Under the pieces are notes generated by a model. That model searched no databases and was not told where the DNA came from. It saw only the letters and a list, made by a program, of their open reading frames with translations. 61,474 nucleotides of DNA from Phenylobacterium sp. Root700 (GTDB taxonomy: Bacteria > Pseudomonadota > Alphaproteobacteria > Caulobacterales > Caulobacteraceae): contig NZ_LMHT01000034.1 of the NCBI RefSeq assembly GCF_001429025.1, forward strand, positions 178,888 to 240,361, read 5' to 3'. Every line of letters begins with the position of its first letter. Position 1 is the stretch's first letter. The translations under genes and the position numbers were made by a program. Below are positions 40,080 to 49,730 of this stretch, piece after piece.

Positions 40080-41860
40080 CGCGCCGTCAGCGGCCAGAAA
40101 TGGGCGATCAGGGGCGCGCCTAGGACCAGGACCAGGACGGTGAGCGGGGCGCCCAGCTTGGCGTAGTCGCCGAACCGGTAGCCGCCCGGCCCCATGACCA
40201 GGGTGTTGCACTGGTGGCCGATGGGGGTGAGGAAATCGCTGGCCGCGCCGACCGCCACCGCCATCAGGAACGGGTCGGGATTGAGCCCCAGCTTCTGCGC
40301 CAGGCTGGCCCCGACCGGGGCCACGATCAGCACGGTGGCGGCGTTGTTGAGGAACGGCGTGGCGGCCATGGCCACGGCCATGATCGAGACCAGCGCGATC
40401 ATCGGCGACTGGTCCTTGAAGATCATCGACAGCCAGGCGCCGATCAGGTCGGCGCCGCCGGTGGTCTGGATGGCTTCGGACACCGGGATCAGGGCGGCGA
40501 TCAGCACGATCAACGGCCCGTCGATGGCGGCGTAGACCTCGCGCATGCGGATCGAGCCGATCATGATCATCACCACGGCGGCCCCGAAGAAGGCGATGGC
40601 CACCGGCGCGATCTGGAAGGCGACCAACACCATCGCGGCGGCGAGGATCAGGGCCGGCGCGACGGTGCGGCGGATGCCGCCCAGCCGGACCTCACGCTCG
40701 GCCAGCGGCAGCAGGCCGAGCGTGGAGAGCGCGCCGGGCAGGCTGCGCTCGCCGCCCTGCAGGACGATCACGTCGCCGGCCCGCAGGCGCACGCGGCTGA
40801 TGTGCTGTTTCAGGCTGTAGCCCGCGCGGCTGACCGCCAGCAGGTTGATGCTGTGCTGACCGTAGAGGTCGCTCTGCTGGGCCGAGCGGCCGATCAGCGC
40901 CGACTCAGCCGAGATCACCGCCTCGACCACCCGCACCTCGTCGCTGGGCTGCTCCATGGCCACCGGCCGGTCGGATCGGATCAGGCGCAGCTTGGCGCGG
41001 CGGATCAACTCGTCCAAGGCCTGGGGCTCGCCCTGCAGCAACAGCACGTCGCCGGGCAGCACCTTGATGCTGGCGTGCGGCCGGGCGCGGCGGCGGCCCT
41101 TGCGCAGCAGCAGCATCACCTGGGCCTCGCCGTGGGCCAGGGCGTGCAGGTCGGCGACCCGCGAATTGGCCGCCGACCAGTCCTCGGGGACCTCGACCTC
41201 GGTGAAATAGGCGTTGGCGGCGAGCGCGGCCTCAATATTGGCGGCCGGTTCGCGGTCCTTGGGCAGAATGCGGTAGGCGAAGGCGAGGAACACCAGGCCG
41301 ATCACCGCCAGGGCCAGGCCGACGGGCGTGTAGTCGTACATGCCGAACGGCTTGCCGAGGATCTCCTCGCGCACCTGGGAGACGATGATGTTCGGTGCGG
41401 TGCCGACCAGGGTGACGACGCCGCCCAGCATGGCCCCGAAGGCCATGGGCATCAGCAGGCGCGAGGGCGAGGAGCCGGTGCGCCGCGACAGTTGCAGGGC
41501 GACCGGCATCAGGATGGCCAGAGCCCCGACGTTCTTGGTCGCCGTCGACAGCAGGGTGACGGCGGCGGTCAGCACCGGGACCTGGCTGCGCTCGGTCTTG
41601 AGATGCGGAATCAGCGGGCGGAGCGCGGCCTCGACGATCCCGGACTTGGCGAAGGCGGCGCTGACCACCAGGGCCGCGCCGATGATGATGGTGATGTCGT
41701 TGGAGAGGCCGTCAAAGGCGCTCTTGGCCGGAACCACGCCGATCACCACGCCGGCCAGCAGGGCACACAGCGCGATCACGTCGTAGCGGAACCGACCCCA
41801 GACGAAGGCCGCGATGGTGAGGCCGATCAGCCCGAAGGCCAGCCCCTGTTGCAACGTCAT
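40076..41860 (-). CDS. SLC13-family permease with two TrkA-C (RCK-C) domains
   Basis: A 594-residue inner-membrane transporter of the divalent anion/sodium symporter group. Membrane helices occupy about 1-190 and 390-594. Between them (about 205-385) are two RCK-C domains ('GEAQVMLLLRKGRRRARPHASIKVLPGDVLLLQGEPQALDEL' and 'HISRVRLRAGDVIVLQGGERSL'). The hairpin motif 'VTLVGTAPNIIVSQV' in the first half and 'PFLNNAATVLIVAPVG' in the second resemble the substrate/sodium sites. The substrate may be sulfate or a carboxylate; this is not readable. Single gene. Confidence 0.88.
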   Translation of the reverse strand: MTLQQGLAFGLIGLTIAAFVWGRFRYDVIALCALLAGVVIGVVPAKSAFDGLSNDITIIIGAALVVSAAFAKSGIVEAALRPLIPHLKTERSQVPVLTAAVTLLSTATKNVGALAILMPVALQLSRRTGSSPSRLLMPMAFGAMLGGVVTLVGTAPNIIVSQVREEILGKPFGMYDYTPVGLALAVIGLVFLAFAYRILPKDREPAANIEAALAANAYFTEVEVPEDWSAANSRVADLHALAHGEAQVMLLLRKGRRRARPHASIKVLPGDVLLLQGEPQALDELIRRAKLRLIRSDRPVAMEQPSDEVRVVEAVISAESALIGRSAQQSDLYGQHSINLLAVSRAGYSLKQHISRVRLRAGDVIVLQGGERSLPGALSTLGLLPLAEREVRLGGIRRTVAPALILAAAMVLVAFQIAPVAIAFFGAAVVMIMIGSIRMREVYAAIDGPLIVLIAALIPVSEAIQTTGGADLIGAWLSMIFKDQSPMIALVSIMAVAMAATPFLNNAATVLIVAPVGASLAQKLGLNPDPFLMAVAVGAASDFLTPIGHQCNTLVMGPGGYRFGDYAKLGAPLTVLVLVLGAPLIAHFWPLTAR

Positions 41861-41923
41861 TCACGCCCCTCGCCTGGTCGAGCCTGAAGAACGCAAGCGG
41901 GCGCGGAAGGCTGCGCCCGAACG

Positions 41924-41954
41924 CAAAAGAGCCCGGCCTTTCGGCCGGGCTCTT
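41924..41954 (-). terminator. rho-independent terminator of the OmpA porin gene
   Basis: On the minus strand AAGAGCCCGGCC, GAAA, GGCCGGGCTCTT forms a 12-bp stem with a 4-nt loop, extending into TTTTGCG. Confidence 0.85.
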
Positions 41955-41987
41955 CGCTAGATCGGCTGATCGCCGAAGATCGATATC

Positions 41988-43163
41988 TTAGAAGTTGATG
42001 TCGATCGTCGAGCGGCGGTTCAGCGGTTCTTTCACGCCGTCAGCGGTCGGAACGGCGAGTTGCGTTTCGCCCTTCCAGTCGACTTGCAGCGCCGATTGAC
42101 CGACGCCGAGACCGACCAGCGCGTCGGCGGTGGCCTTAGCGCGGCGTTCCGACAGGCGGACGTTGTAGGCGTTCGAGCCCGAGGTGTCGGTGTGGCCGAC
42201 CACGATCACGCGGGTGGCGTTGCCGCTCGTCGCGTAGTTCGCAGCTTCCTGAACCACCGTCTGGGCTTCCGGCGTCAGCACGTACTGATCGAACGGGAAG
42301 TAGACGATGAATTGCTTGGCCTCATACGCCGGCGGAGGCGGCGGGGGAGGAGGCGGGGGCGGAGGAGGCGGCGGGGGCGGCGGGGGCGGAGGCGGCGGGG
42401 GCGGCGGAGCCGCGAAGGAGTAACGGAGACCGACGGTCACCGATTGGTCCCGATATTCGCCCGAGAAGACGCCCGGTTGCAGAGCGCCCGAACCGACCGA
42501 CGCGAAGTCGAGATCCGAACCACCGAGGTAACGGTAGGTCAGGTCGACGTTCAGACGGTCCGTCGCGCGCCAGGCCAGACCGGCCAGCACTTGCCAAGCC
42601 AGAGCCGTGTCATCGTCGTCGATGGTCAGGTTCTGGTGGGCCGCGCCGGAGGTCACGGTCGAGAATTGGCCGACCGACTTCACCTTGACGTGGTTGATGC
42701 CGATACCGGCGCCGATGAACGGATTAATGACCGCGCCGGGGGCGATGTCATAGATCACGTTGCCGAGGACGGTCCAGGCTTCGATCTCACCCGAGGGCGA
42801 GCCGCAGTTCGGAGCAGCCGCGGTGCGGATGACGCCCGGCGTGCAGAGACCGACGATGGAGTTGTTGGCGTTGCCGCGGATCGACTCGATGTCGCCCGGA
42901 CGGTAGCCGCCTTCGAGTTCCACGCGCCAATGTTCGTTCAGCTGATAGCCGAGACGAGCAAAACCAACCCAGTCGTCTTCTTGACCGAAGTCCCAGTGAT
43001 AGGGATTGCCGTTGGCGGCGTTGTTGGACGATTCAGCTTCAATGCCTTCCGGCAGGTGATAGCCAAGATCGACCGCGCCGTACCAGCCGGCGTCTTGCGC
43101 GGACGCGCCAGACGCGGCGAACACCGCAGCGAGGGCGGCCCCCGCTAGGAGTTTGAATTTCAT
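41988..43163 (-). CDS. OmpA-family outer-membrane beta-barrel porin with polyproline hinge
   Basis: A 391-residue outer-membrane protein. Signal peptide MKFKLLAGAALAAVFAASGASA|QD. The N-terminal eight-stranded barrel (about 24-250; 'GWYGAVDLGYHLPEG', 'FARLGYQLNEHWRVELEGGYRPG', 'QSVTVGLRYSFAA') leads to an uninterrupted run of 26 prolines (42330-42407). The peptidoglycan-binding OmpA domain follows: 'FIVYFPFDQYVLTPEAQ', 'VVGHTDTSGSNAYNVRLSERRAKATADAL'. It is probably abundant; codons use a narrow optimal set and a strong terminator follows. The proline run is unusually long for an OmpA hinge. Confidence 0.92.
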   Translation of the reverse strand: MKFKLLAGAALAAVFAASGASAQDAGWYGAVDLGYHLPEGIEAESSNNAANGNPYHWDFGQEDDWVGFARLGYQLNEHWRVELEGGYRPGDIESIRGNANNSIVGLCTPGVIRTAAAPNCGSPSGEIEAWTVLGNVIYDIAPGAVINPFIGAGIGINHVKVKSVGQFSTVTSGAAHQNLTIDDDDTALAWQVLAGLAWRATDRLNVDLTYRYLGGSDLDFASVGSGALQPGVFSGEYRDQSVTVGLRYSFAAPPPPPPPPPPPPPPPPPPPPPPPPPPAYEAKQFIVYFPFDQYVLTPEAQTVVQEAANYATSGNATRVIVVGHTDTSGSNAYNVRLSERRAKATADALVGLGVGQSALQVDWKGETQLAVPTADGVKEPLNRRSTIDINF

Positions 43164-43639
43164 ATTCAGAGCCCTCTCTTGCCCTCTGCTGCGGCCAAAT
43201 GACCCAGCGCTGTTATATCAAGGCCGAAGCATTACGAAAGTGTCGCCAAGGCAACACCGTCGCCAATTCGCCACAACCCCCGAAGCACCCCAGGACGTTA
43301 CACATTCTTCCCCTCCGCGATCAACTTCGGGGCGAGAGACACATCTCCCGTCCGGCTTTCCAACCACACGCCTGGGGCGCGTGACGGAGCCGAATCTCGT
43401 TATCAAGACTTTGATCTTACCCTGAGTCGCTAACCCTAGGTGAACGCTCTGGTCAATCGAAGTCTTTGTAAAAACTTGTAAAGGGGAGGCGACCACGGGC
43501 GCCGTCACCGAGCCAAGCCCAGTGTACGCCGTCAAATCTTCACACACCTCAGAAGACATTCAGCCCCTCGCCCAGGACGCGAGTCCTCGCTTCCCTCGAG
43601 GCCTCAACGTCGACTCCGCACCTTAGTTCCCAAATAGCT
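43164..43639. other. 476-bp spacer holding the OmpA porin promoter region
   Basis: AT-richer than the genes around it, with possible promoter sequences around 43400-43480 for the porin. A GAGTC (GANTC) site lies near 43424. I see no convincing ORF or structured RNA. Confidence 0.4.
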
Positions 43640-45430
43640 TCAGCTTTCTTGCGTTCGCCGATAACGACGCATGCGCCCTCCCAGCGCCTCGGGCCGGTTC
43701 AGCGCCTTGCGGAACTCGTCGCGACGCTCGTGGATCGAGGCGATGATCAGCCCCATCGGCACGCCGATCTCGACCAGCACCGCCTCCGAGAGTTGCAGGC
43801 TGGCCTCGACGGTCTCGGGCACGGCGTCGGTGGCGCCCAGCTCATAAAGCCGCGCCGCCTGGCGGGCGTCGCGGGCCCGGGCGACGATGGTCAGGTCGGG
43901 CCGCATGGCCCGCGCCGTGGCGACGATCGCCTCCACCCCGTCGGGCGCGTCCATGGTCACCACCAGGGCCGAGGCGTTCTCCAGGCCGCAGCGTTTCAGG
44001 AACTCGGGCCGCGAGGCGTCGCCGAAGAAGATCGCCTCGCCGGCGTGACGCGCGCCCTCGACCAGCCGGGGGTCGCGCTCGGCGGCGACCCAGGCGATGT
44101 CGTGCCGATGCAGCATGTCGCCGACCAGCCGCCCAACACGACCATAGCCGACCACCAGGACCTTCGGGGCGTCGAGGGCGTCCTCAGGCATCACGGGTTC
44201 GGGCGACAGGCCCTGGCCGCCGACCTTGCGACCGCCAAGCTTCAGCCCCAGCGCCGCCAGCACCGGGATGCACATCATCGAGATGGTCGAGGAGACCAGC
44301 ACCATCTGACCCAGACCTCGCGGCACGATCCCCTCGCCCATGGCCGAGGCCAGGATGACGTAGGCGAACTCGCCGCCGCCGGCGAGCAGCAGCCCGGCCT
44401 CTATCGCCCCGCGCGAGGTGAGGCCGAACAGCCGGCCGAGCCCGAACACGACGGTGGCGTTCAGCGTCACCAGCCCGAGCGCGATGCCCAGGATCAGCAG
44501 CGGCTTGGCCGCCAGCAGCGAAACGTCCAGGCCGATGCCGACCGACAGGAAGAACAGGCCGAGCAACAGTCCCTTGAAGGGCTCGATCGTGACCTCGACC
44601 TCGTGGCGATACTCGGTCTCGGCCAGCAGCAGGCCGGCGATGAAGGCCCCCAGGGCCATCGACAGGCCGGTCAGGGCGCTGACCAGCCCGGCCCCGATCA
44701 CCACCAGCAGGCAGGCGGCCATGAACAGCTCTTCGCTCTTGGCGCGGGCCACCGACTTCAGCATCGGCCGCAGCAGCAGGCGTCCAAAGGCGACGATCAG
44801 CATCACCCCGATCGCGGCCGGGGCGAAGGCCAGCAGCAGCTTGGGCGAGAACCCCTCCCCGTCGCCGCCGCGTCCGAGGATGGCCAGGGTCACCAGGATC
44901 GGCGCGACGGCCAGATCCTGGAACAGCAGCACCGAGAAGGTCGCCCGGCCGGCCGGCGAGTGCTGCCGCTTGTGCTCGGTCAGGATCTGCATGACCACCG
45001 CGGTGGACGACAGCCCCAGCGCCGCGCCGATGGCGGCGGCCGAGGCCGGGGGCTGGCCGAAGATCATGGCCACGACGGCGATGGCCAGCAGGCAGAGCGT
45101 GACCTGCAGGGCGCCCATGCCGAACACCCATTTGCGCATCAGGCGCAGGCGCTCCCAGGACAGCTCCAGCCCGATCATGAACAACAGGAAGACCACGCCG
45201 AACTCAGCGAGCTGGGCGATCTCCTGCGGATTGCCGATGGTCAGGTAGCCGAGCCAGGGGAAGGTCGCGCTGAGCGCGCCGAGGCCGAAGGGGCCCAGCA
45301 CGACGCCAGCGCCAAGAAAGCCGAGGATAGGGCTGATCCGCCAGCGGCGGAACAGGGGCACGATCACGCCTGCGGTAGCCAGGAACAGAATGACGTCCTT
45401 GTATTCGCCGGGCGAAACGTGACCTTCCAT
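43640..45430 (-). CDS. CPA2-family monovalent cation:proton antiporter (KefB-like) with RCK domain
   Basis: A 596-residue inner-membrane protein. About 12 helices span residues 5-385, with the CPA2 motifs 'LLFMIGLELSWERLRLMRKWVFGMG', 'GAALGLSSTAVVMQIL' and 'SVLLFQDLAVAPILV'. A TrkA-N/RCK nucleotide-binding domain follows ('KVLVVGYGRVGRLVGDMLHRHDIAWVAAERDP', 'AIFFGDASRPEFLKRCGLENASALVVTMD'). It is likely a K+/H+ antiporter gated by NAD(H) or glutathione conjugates. No KefG/KefF partner is adjacent. It is 200 bp longer at the 3' end than minimal versions, ending in an Arg-rich tail. Confidence 0.9.
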   Translation of the reverse strand: MEGHVSPGEYKDVILFLATAGVIVPLFRRWRISPILGFLGAGVVLGPFGLGALSATFPWLGYLTIGNPQEIAQLAEFGVVFLLFMIGLELSWERLRLMRKWVFGMGALQVTLCLLAIAVVAMIFGQPPASAAAIGAALGLSSTAVVMQILTEHKRQHSPAGRATFSVLLFQDLAVAPILVTLAILGRGGDGEGFSPKLLLAFAPAAIGVMLIVAFGRLLLRPMLKSVARAKSEELFMAACLLVVIGAGLVSALTGLSMALGAFIAGLLLAETEYRHEVEVTIEPFKGLLLGLFFLSVGIGLDVSLLAAKPLLILGIALGLVTLNATVVFGLGRLFGLTSRGAIEAGLLLAGGGEFAYVILASAMGEGIVPRGLGQMVLVSSTISMMCIPVLAALGLKLGGRKVGGQGLSPEPVMPEDALDAPKVLVVGYGRVGRLVGDMLHRHDIAWVAAERDPRLVEGARHAGEAIFFGDASRPEFLKRCGLENASALVVTMDAPDGVEAIVATARAMRPDLTIVARARDARQAARLYELGATDAVPETVEASLQLSEAVLVEIGVPMGLIIASIHERRDEFRKALNRPEALGGRMRRYRRTQES

Positions 45431-45618
45431 GCGCTCTCCTTATGTGATGAGCGGCACTATGAAGCCTGGACGTCGCTCGCGTAACCCACGCAGAGGCCGT
45501 TAGGCCGCCCAATGGGGCCGTCGAGGGCGAAAAAATGGCGGGCGGGCGCAGCGGGTGCCCCTTGAGTCCGCGGTCAGCCATCCCCAAGGCCGCGGCCTTG
45601 GGCAACACCCAACCACAT

Positions 45619-45726
45619 CCGCTCATCCCGGCGACGGCCGGGCCCCAGATGCAGCCGCCGTGCTGGCGGACAATCCTGAAATCTTGCGCCCTACGACCTG
45701 GGTCCCGGCCTTCGCCGGGATGAGCG
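45619..45726. repeat. about 108-bp element with hairpin-forming inverted ends
   Basis: Begins CGCTCATCCCGGCGACGGCC and ends GGCCTTCGCCGGGATGAGCG, inverted. Each arm is itself a hairpin. Same end structure as 19889-19993 and 58321-58445, but the interior is different. Confidence 0.65.
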
Positions 45727-45806
45727 GAGAAAAGCAACACCTCCGGCCGAATGTCGATTGGCCCAGCCCGCCGCAGCCGTTGTCCGAACAGGCGTTCGGC
45801 TAGCGT

Positions 45807-45836
45807 TGACAGCCCCGGCCGCGCTGTCGTCTATGC
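45807..45836 (+). promoter_or_regulatory. candidate promoter of the acyl-CoA synthetase gene
   Basis: TTGACA (45807-45812) and TCTATG (45831-45836) with an 18-bp spacer, about 30 bp upstream of the start codon. GGAGGA at 45855-45860 is the ribosome binding site. Confidence 0.4.
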
Positions 45837-45865
45837 CCCCCATATTTTAAGAATGGAGGATCGCT

Positions 45866-47497
45866 ATGGATTGGAATTACGCCAACCTGTGGGAGTCGGT
45901 GGCCAAGGCCACCCCCGACCGCGCCGCCCTGATCCATGGTGATCGGACGATCAACTGGAAAGACTTCGACCGTCGGGCTGACGCGCTGGCCCAGGCCATG
46001 GTCGAGGCCGGCCTGTCCAAGCAGTCCAAGGTCGCCGCCTATCTCTATAACGGCCCCGAATACCTCGAGACCTATTTCGCCGCCTTCAAGGCCGGCCTGG
46101 TCCCGTTCAATACGAACTACCGCTATGGCGGCGACGAGCTGACCTATCTGTTCGACAACGCCGACGCCGAGGTGGTGGTGTTCCACGCCTCGTTCGCCGA
46201 GATGGTAGAGAAGGTCCGTGGCCGCCTGCCCAAGGTGAAGGCCTGGATCGCGGTCGCCGAGGCCGGCCACCCGGTTCCCGCCTGGGCGCTGGACTATGAC
46301 GCCATCGTCGCCCGCGCCGCCGATCACTACGAAGCGCCGTGGGGCCGGTCGGGCGACGACCTGCTGATCATGTACACCGGCGGCACGACCGGCATGCCCA
46401 AGGGCGTGATGTGGCGTCAGGAAGATCTGTTCAAGGCCCTGGGCGGCGGCGCCAACCTGCTGCTCGGCCTGGCGCCTCTGGAGACCATCGACGAGGCCGG
46501 ACAACGCGCCAGCGTCAACGCCGCCAGCGGCGAGCCGCAGGCCATCACCATTCCGGTCGCGCCGCTGATGCACGCCACCGGCCAGTTCATCTCGTTCGGC
46601 CAGCTGATCTCCGGCGGCGCGGTGGCGACGCTGGTTCCGCGCCGGTTCGACCCGGCCCAGCTGTTCGACGAGGTCGATCGCCTGGGGGTCTCGGGCCTGA
46701 TCATCGTCGGCCCGGCCTTCGCCGCCCCAATGCTGGAAGTGCTGGACGCCAATCCTGGCCGCTGGCCCCTGCCCTCGCTGCGCCGGATCGTGTCGTCGGG
46801 CGCCATGTGGGGCCTGGAGAACAAGCAGGGGTTGTTGAAGCACCTGCCGCACATCATGCTGATGGACAGCCTGGGCTCGTCCGAGGCCCTGGGCCTGGCG
46901 GCCTCCACCTCGGGCGGCGGGGCGGCGGCCGGCACGGCGAAGTTCGCCACCGGCCCGAACGCGGCGGTGTTCACCGAGGACGGCGTGCGGGTGCAAGCCG
47001 GTTCGGGCGTGCGCGGCCTGGTGGCGGTCGGCGGCCACACCCCGGTCGGCTACTACAAGGACGAGGAAAAGTCGGCCAAGACCTTCCGGGTCTTCGAAGG
47101 CACGCGCTGGAGCGTGCCGGGCGACTGGGCGACGGTCGAGGCCGACGGCTCGATCACCCTGCTGGGCCGCGGCTCGCAGGTGATCAACACCGGCGGCGAG
47201 AAGGTCTTCCCCGAGGAAGTCGAAGAGGCCCTGAAGCGCTTCGACGGCGTCCGTGACGCCGCCGTGGTCGGGGTGCCCGATCCGCGCTTCGGCGAGCGGA
47301 TCTGCGCGGTGGTCGACTTCATCGGCGACAAGGCCCCGACGCTGGCCGAACTGTCGGCCCACGTGAAGAGCCTGCTGGCCGACTACAAGGCGCCGCGCGA
47401 ACTGGTGCTGGCCCCTGTGGTCCGCGCCCCCAACGGCAAGCTCGACTACAAGGCCATCAAGGCCCAGGCGATCGAGGCGCTGTCGGCGACGGCGTAG
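45866..47497 (+). CDS. acyl-CoA synthetase (AMP-forming, ANL superfamily)
   Basis: A 543-residue adenylating enzyme. It has the P-loop-like 'LIMYTGGTTGMPKGVMWRQEDLF' (about 170), 'MDSLGSSEALGLAAS' (A5-like), 'WSVPGDWATVEADGSITLLGRGSQVINTGGEKVFPEEVEEAL' (A7-A8 hinge) and the C-terminal catalytic lysine in 'APNGKLDYKAIK'. It activates a fatty or related carboxylic acid to acyl-CoA; the specific chain is unknown. The insertion after 'PLETIDEAGQRASVNA' is typical of the long-chain acyl-CoA synthetase subgroup of alphaproteobacteria and mycobacteria. Single gene. Confidence 0.9.
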   Translation: MDWNYANLWESVAKATPDRAALIHGDRTINWKDFDRRADALAQAMVEAGLSKQSKVAAYLYNGPEYLETYFAAFKAGLVPFNTNYRYGGDELTYLFDNADAEVVVFHASFAEMVEKVRGRLPKVKAWIAVAEAGHPVPAWALDYDAIVARAADHYEAPWGRSGDDLLIMYTGGTTGMPKGVMWRQEDLFKALGGGANLLLGLAPLETIDEAGQRASVNAASGEPQAITIPVAPLMHATGQFISFGQLISGGAVATLVPRRFDPAQLFDEVDRLGVSGLIIVGPAFAAPMLEVLDANPGRWPLPSLRRIVSSGAMWGLENKQGLLKHLPHIMLMDSLGSSEALGLAASTSGGGAAAGTAKFATGPNAAVFTEDGVRVQAGSGVRGLVAVGGHTPVGYYKDEEKSAKTFRVFEGTRWSVPGDWATVEADGSITLLGRGSQVINTGGEKVFPEEVEEALKRFDGVRDAAVVGVPDPRFGERICAVVDFIGDKAPTLAELSAHVKSLLADYKAPRELVLAPVVRAPNGKLDYKAIKAQAIEALSATA

Positions 47498-47641
47498 GCT
47501 CCGCCTTTCCTCCCCCGCTACGCAGGGGAGGAAAAGGGGAAGCGGGACGCCCAACGTAACAAAAAAGTAACGTGCCTGAACGGGCGCGGCCGGTCCACGG
47601 TCGCGCCTTCTTTCTAAGATGCTCCGAAGGCTCACAACTCC

Positions 47642-49687
47642 ATGAAGACCCTCTGGCTGGGCGCCGCCTCCGCGGCGGTCCTGATCTCCACGGCCGCCCC
47701 GGCGCTCGCCGCCGACCTCCCGGACCTCTCGCAGACCCCGCGCATGGGACCGTGGGGCTTCGACATGGCCGGGCGCGACACCGCCGTCGCGCCGACCCAG
47801 GACTTCTTCGACTACGCCAACGGGACCTATCTGAAGACGCTGGAGATCCCGGCCGACCGGTCGCGCTACGGCGCCTTCGACGCGCTGCAGGAACTGTCGC
47901 AGGCGCGGATGCGCGCCGTGTCCGAGAAGGCCGCGGCCAATAAGGCGGCGACCGGCGACGAGGCCAAGCTGGGCGCCTTCTATCGCAGCTTCATGGACGA
48001 GGCGGCCGTCAACGCCCTGGGCGCCAAGCCGTTAGCCAGCGACCTGGCGGCCGTGCGGGCAGTGAAGACCCGCGAGGAGATGGCCGGGCTGATGGGCGCC
48101 TCGATGCGCAAGTTCGGCGGCTCGTTCTTCGGCGCCTATGTGCATGACGACGCCAAGGACCCGGAGAAATACACGGCCTATCTGGCCCAGGGCGGGCTCG
48201 GCCTGCCCGACCGCGACTACTATTTGGAAGAGCGCTTCAAGGCCCAGAAGGCCGCCTATGAGGCCTATGTCGCCAAGATGCTGACTCTGGCCGGCTGGGA
48301 GAAGCCCGCCGAGAACGCCAAGGCCATCGTCGCCCTGGAGACCGAGATCGCCAAGGTCTCGTGGACCCGCGCCGAGCAGCGCGACGACGACAAGACCTAC
48401 AACCCCTTCGAGATCGCCCAGCTGGAGCAGTACGCGCCGGGCTTCGCCTGGAAGCAGTACCTGGCCGGCGCCAATCTCGCCAAAGCCACGCGGGTCGTGG
48501 TCGCCGAGAACACCGCCTTCCCGAAGATCGCCGCCATCTACGCCAAGACCCCGATCGAGACCCTGAAGGCCTGGTCGGCCTTCAACGTGGTGGACCAGGC
48601 CGCGCCCTATCTGTCGAAAGACTTCGACCAGGCGAACTACGAATTCCGCTCCAAGACCCTGTCGGGCCAGCCGGTGCAGCAGCCCCGCTGGAAGCGCGGC
48701 GTCAGCGCCGCCGACAACAACATCGGCGAGGCGCTGGGCAAGCTCTATGTCGAGGCCTACTTTCCGGCCGACAGCAAGGCCAAGATGGAGGCCCTGGTCA
48801 GCGACATCCGCACGGCGATGAAGGCGCGGATCGACAAGCTCGACTGGATGAGCCCGGCGACCAAGGTCAAGGCGCAGGAGAAGCTCGCCAAGTTCCGGGT
48901 GAAGATCGCCTATCCCGACAAGTGGCGCGACTACTCGGCCCTGAGCGTCAAGGACGGCGACCTCTACGGCAATATGGAGCGCGCCGCGGCCTTCGAGTGG
49001 GACTACCGCGCCGCGCGACTGGGCGGCCCGGTGGACGACGACGAGTGGGGCATGACCCCGCCGACCATCAACGCCTACTACTCCTCGACGAAGAACGAGA
49101 TCGTCTTCCCAGCCGCGATCCTGCAGCCGCCGTTCTTCGATCCGCAAGGCGACCCGGCCGTGAACTATGGCGGCATCGGCGGGGTGATCGGCCATGAAAT
49201 CACCCACGGCTTCGACGACCAGGGCCGCAAGTCGGACGGCGACGGCAAGCTGACCGATTGGTGGACCGCCGAGGACGCGGCGAAGTTCAACGCCCAGGCG
49301 GCGAAGTTCGGCAAGCAGTACGCGGCCGTCGAGGTGCTGCCCGGCGCCCACATCAACGGCGAACTGACCATGGGCGAGAACATCGCCGACCTGGGCGGGC
49401 TGCTGCTGGCGCTGGACGCCTATCACGTCTCGCTGGGCGGCAAGCCGGCGCCGGTGATCGACGGCATGACCGGCGACCAACGGGTGTTCCTCGGCTGGGC
49501 GCAGGTCTGGCGGGGCAAGTATCGCGAGGACCGCATGCGCCAGCAGTTGGTCACCGACCCGCACTCGCCGCCGAAGTACCGGGTGCAGACGCCGATCAAG
49601 AACATCGACGCCTTCTACGAGGCGTTCGGCGTGAAGCCCGGCGACGGCATGTATATCGCGCCCGCCGAGCGGGTTCGGATCTGGTAG
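47642..49687 (+). CDS. M13-family zinc metallopeptidase (neprilysin-like, PepO)
   Basis: A 681-residue exported endopeptidase. Signal peptide MKTLWLGAASAAVLISTAAPALA|AD. The N-terminal M13 domain ends near residue 440. The catalytic domain has 'KNEIVFPAAILQPPFFD', the zinc motif 'GVIGHEITHGFDDQG' (HExxH) and the third ligand Glu in 'MGENIADLGGLLLAL'. The C-terminal 'YRVQTPIKNIDAFYEAFGVKPGDGMYI' and final 'RVRIW' are standard. It cleaves peptides in the periplasm. Not in an evident operon. Confidence 0.93.
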   Translation: MKTLWLGAASAAVLISTAAPALAADLPDLSQTPRMGPWGFDMAGRDTAVAPTQDFFDYANGTYLKTLEIPADRSRYGAFDALQELSQARMRAVSEKAAANKAATGDEAKLGAFYRSFMDEAAVNALGAKPLASDLAAVRAVKTREEMAGLMGASMRKFGGSFFGAYVHDDAKDPEKYTAYLAQGGLGLPDRDYYLEERFKAQKAAYEAYVAKMLTLAGWEKPAENAKAIVALETEIAKVSWTRAEQRDDDKTYNPFEIAQLEQYAPGFAWKQYLAGANLAKATRVVVAENTAFPKIAAIYAKTPIETLKAWSAFNVVDQAAPYLSKDFDQANYEFRSKTLSGQPVQQPRWKRGVSAADNNIGEALGKLYVEAYFPADSKAKMEALVSDIRTAMKARIDKLDWMSPATKVKAQEKLAKFRVKIAYPDKWRDYSALSVKDGDLYGNMERAAAFEWDYRAARLGGPVDDDEWGMTPPTINAYYSSTKNEIVFPAAILQPPFFDPQGDPAVNYGGIGGVIGHEITHGFDDQGRKSDGDGKLTDWWTAEDAAKFNAQAAKFGKQYAAVEVLPGAHINGELTMGENIADLGGLLLALDAYHVSLGGKPAPVIDGMTGDQRVFLGWAQVWRGKYREDRMRQQLVTDPHSPPKYRVQTPIKNIDAFYEAFGVKPGDGMYIAPAERVRIW

Positions 49688-49730
49688 CGGGCGACGATGG
49701 CGGCGCGAGCGCGCCGCCATCGGGCGAAGC

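Larger units (their letters stand above)
45431..45865. other. 435-bp spacer: repeat element and acyl-CoA synthetase promoter
   Basis: It contains the palindromic element at 45619-45726 and a candidate promoter at 45807-45836. No gene is supported in it; short open frames are consequences of the GC-rich repeat. Confidence 0.5.

Noticed and set aside
42301..42420. GC-rich stretch as a possible DNA micro-repeat or G-quadruplex locus only
   Set aside because: It is in frame within ompA, codon-diverse and encodes the polyproline hinge, so coding constraint explains it better.
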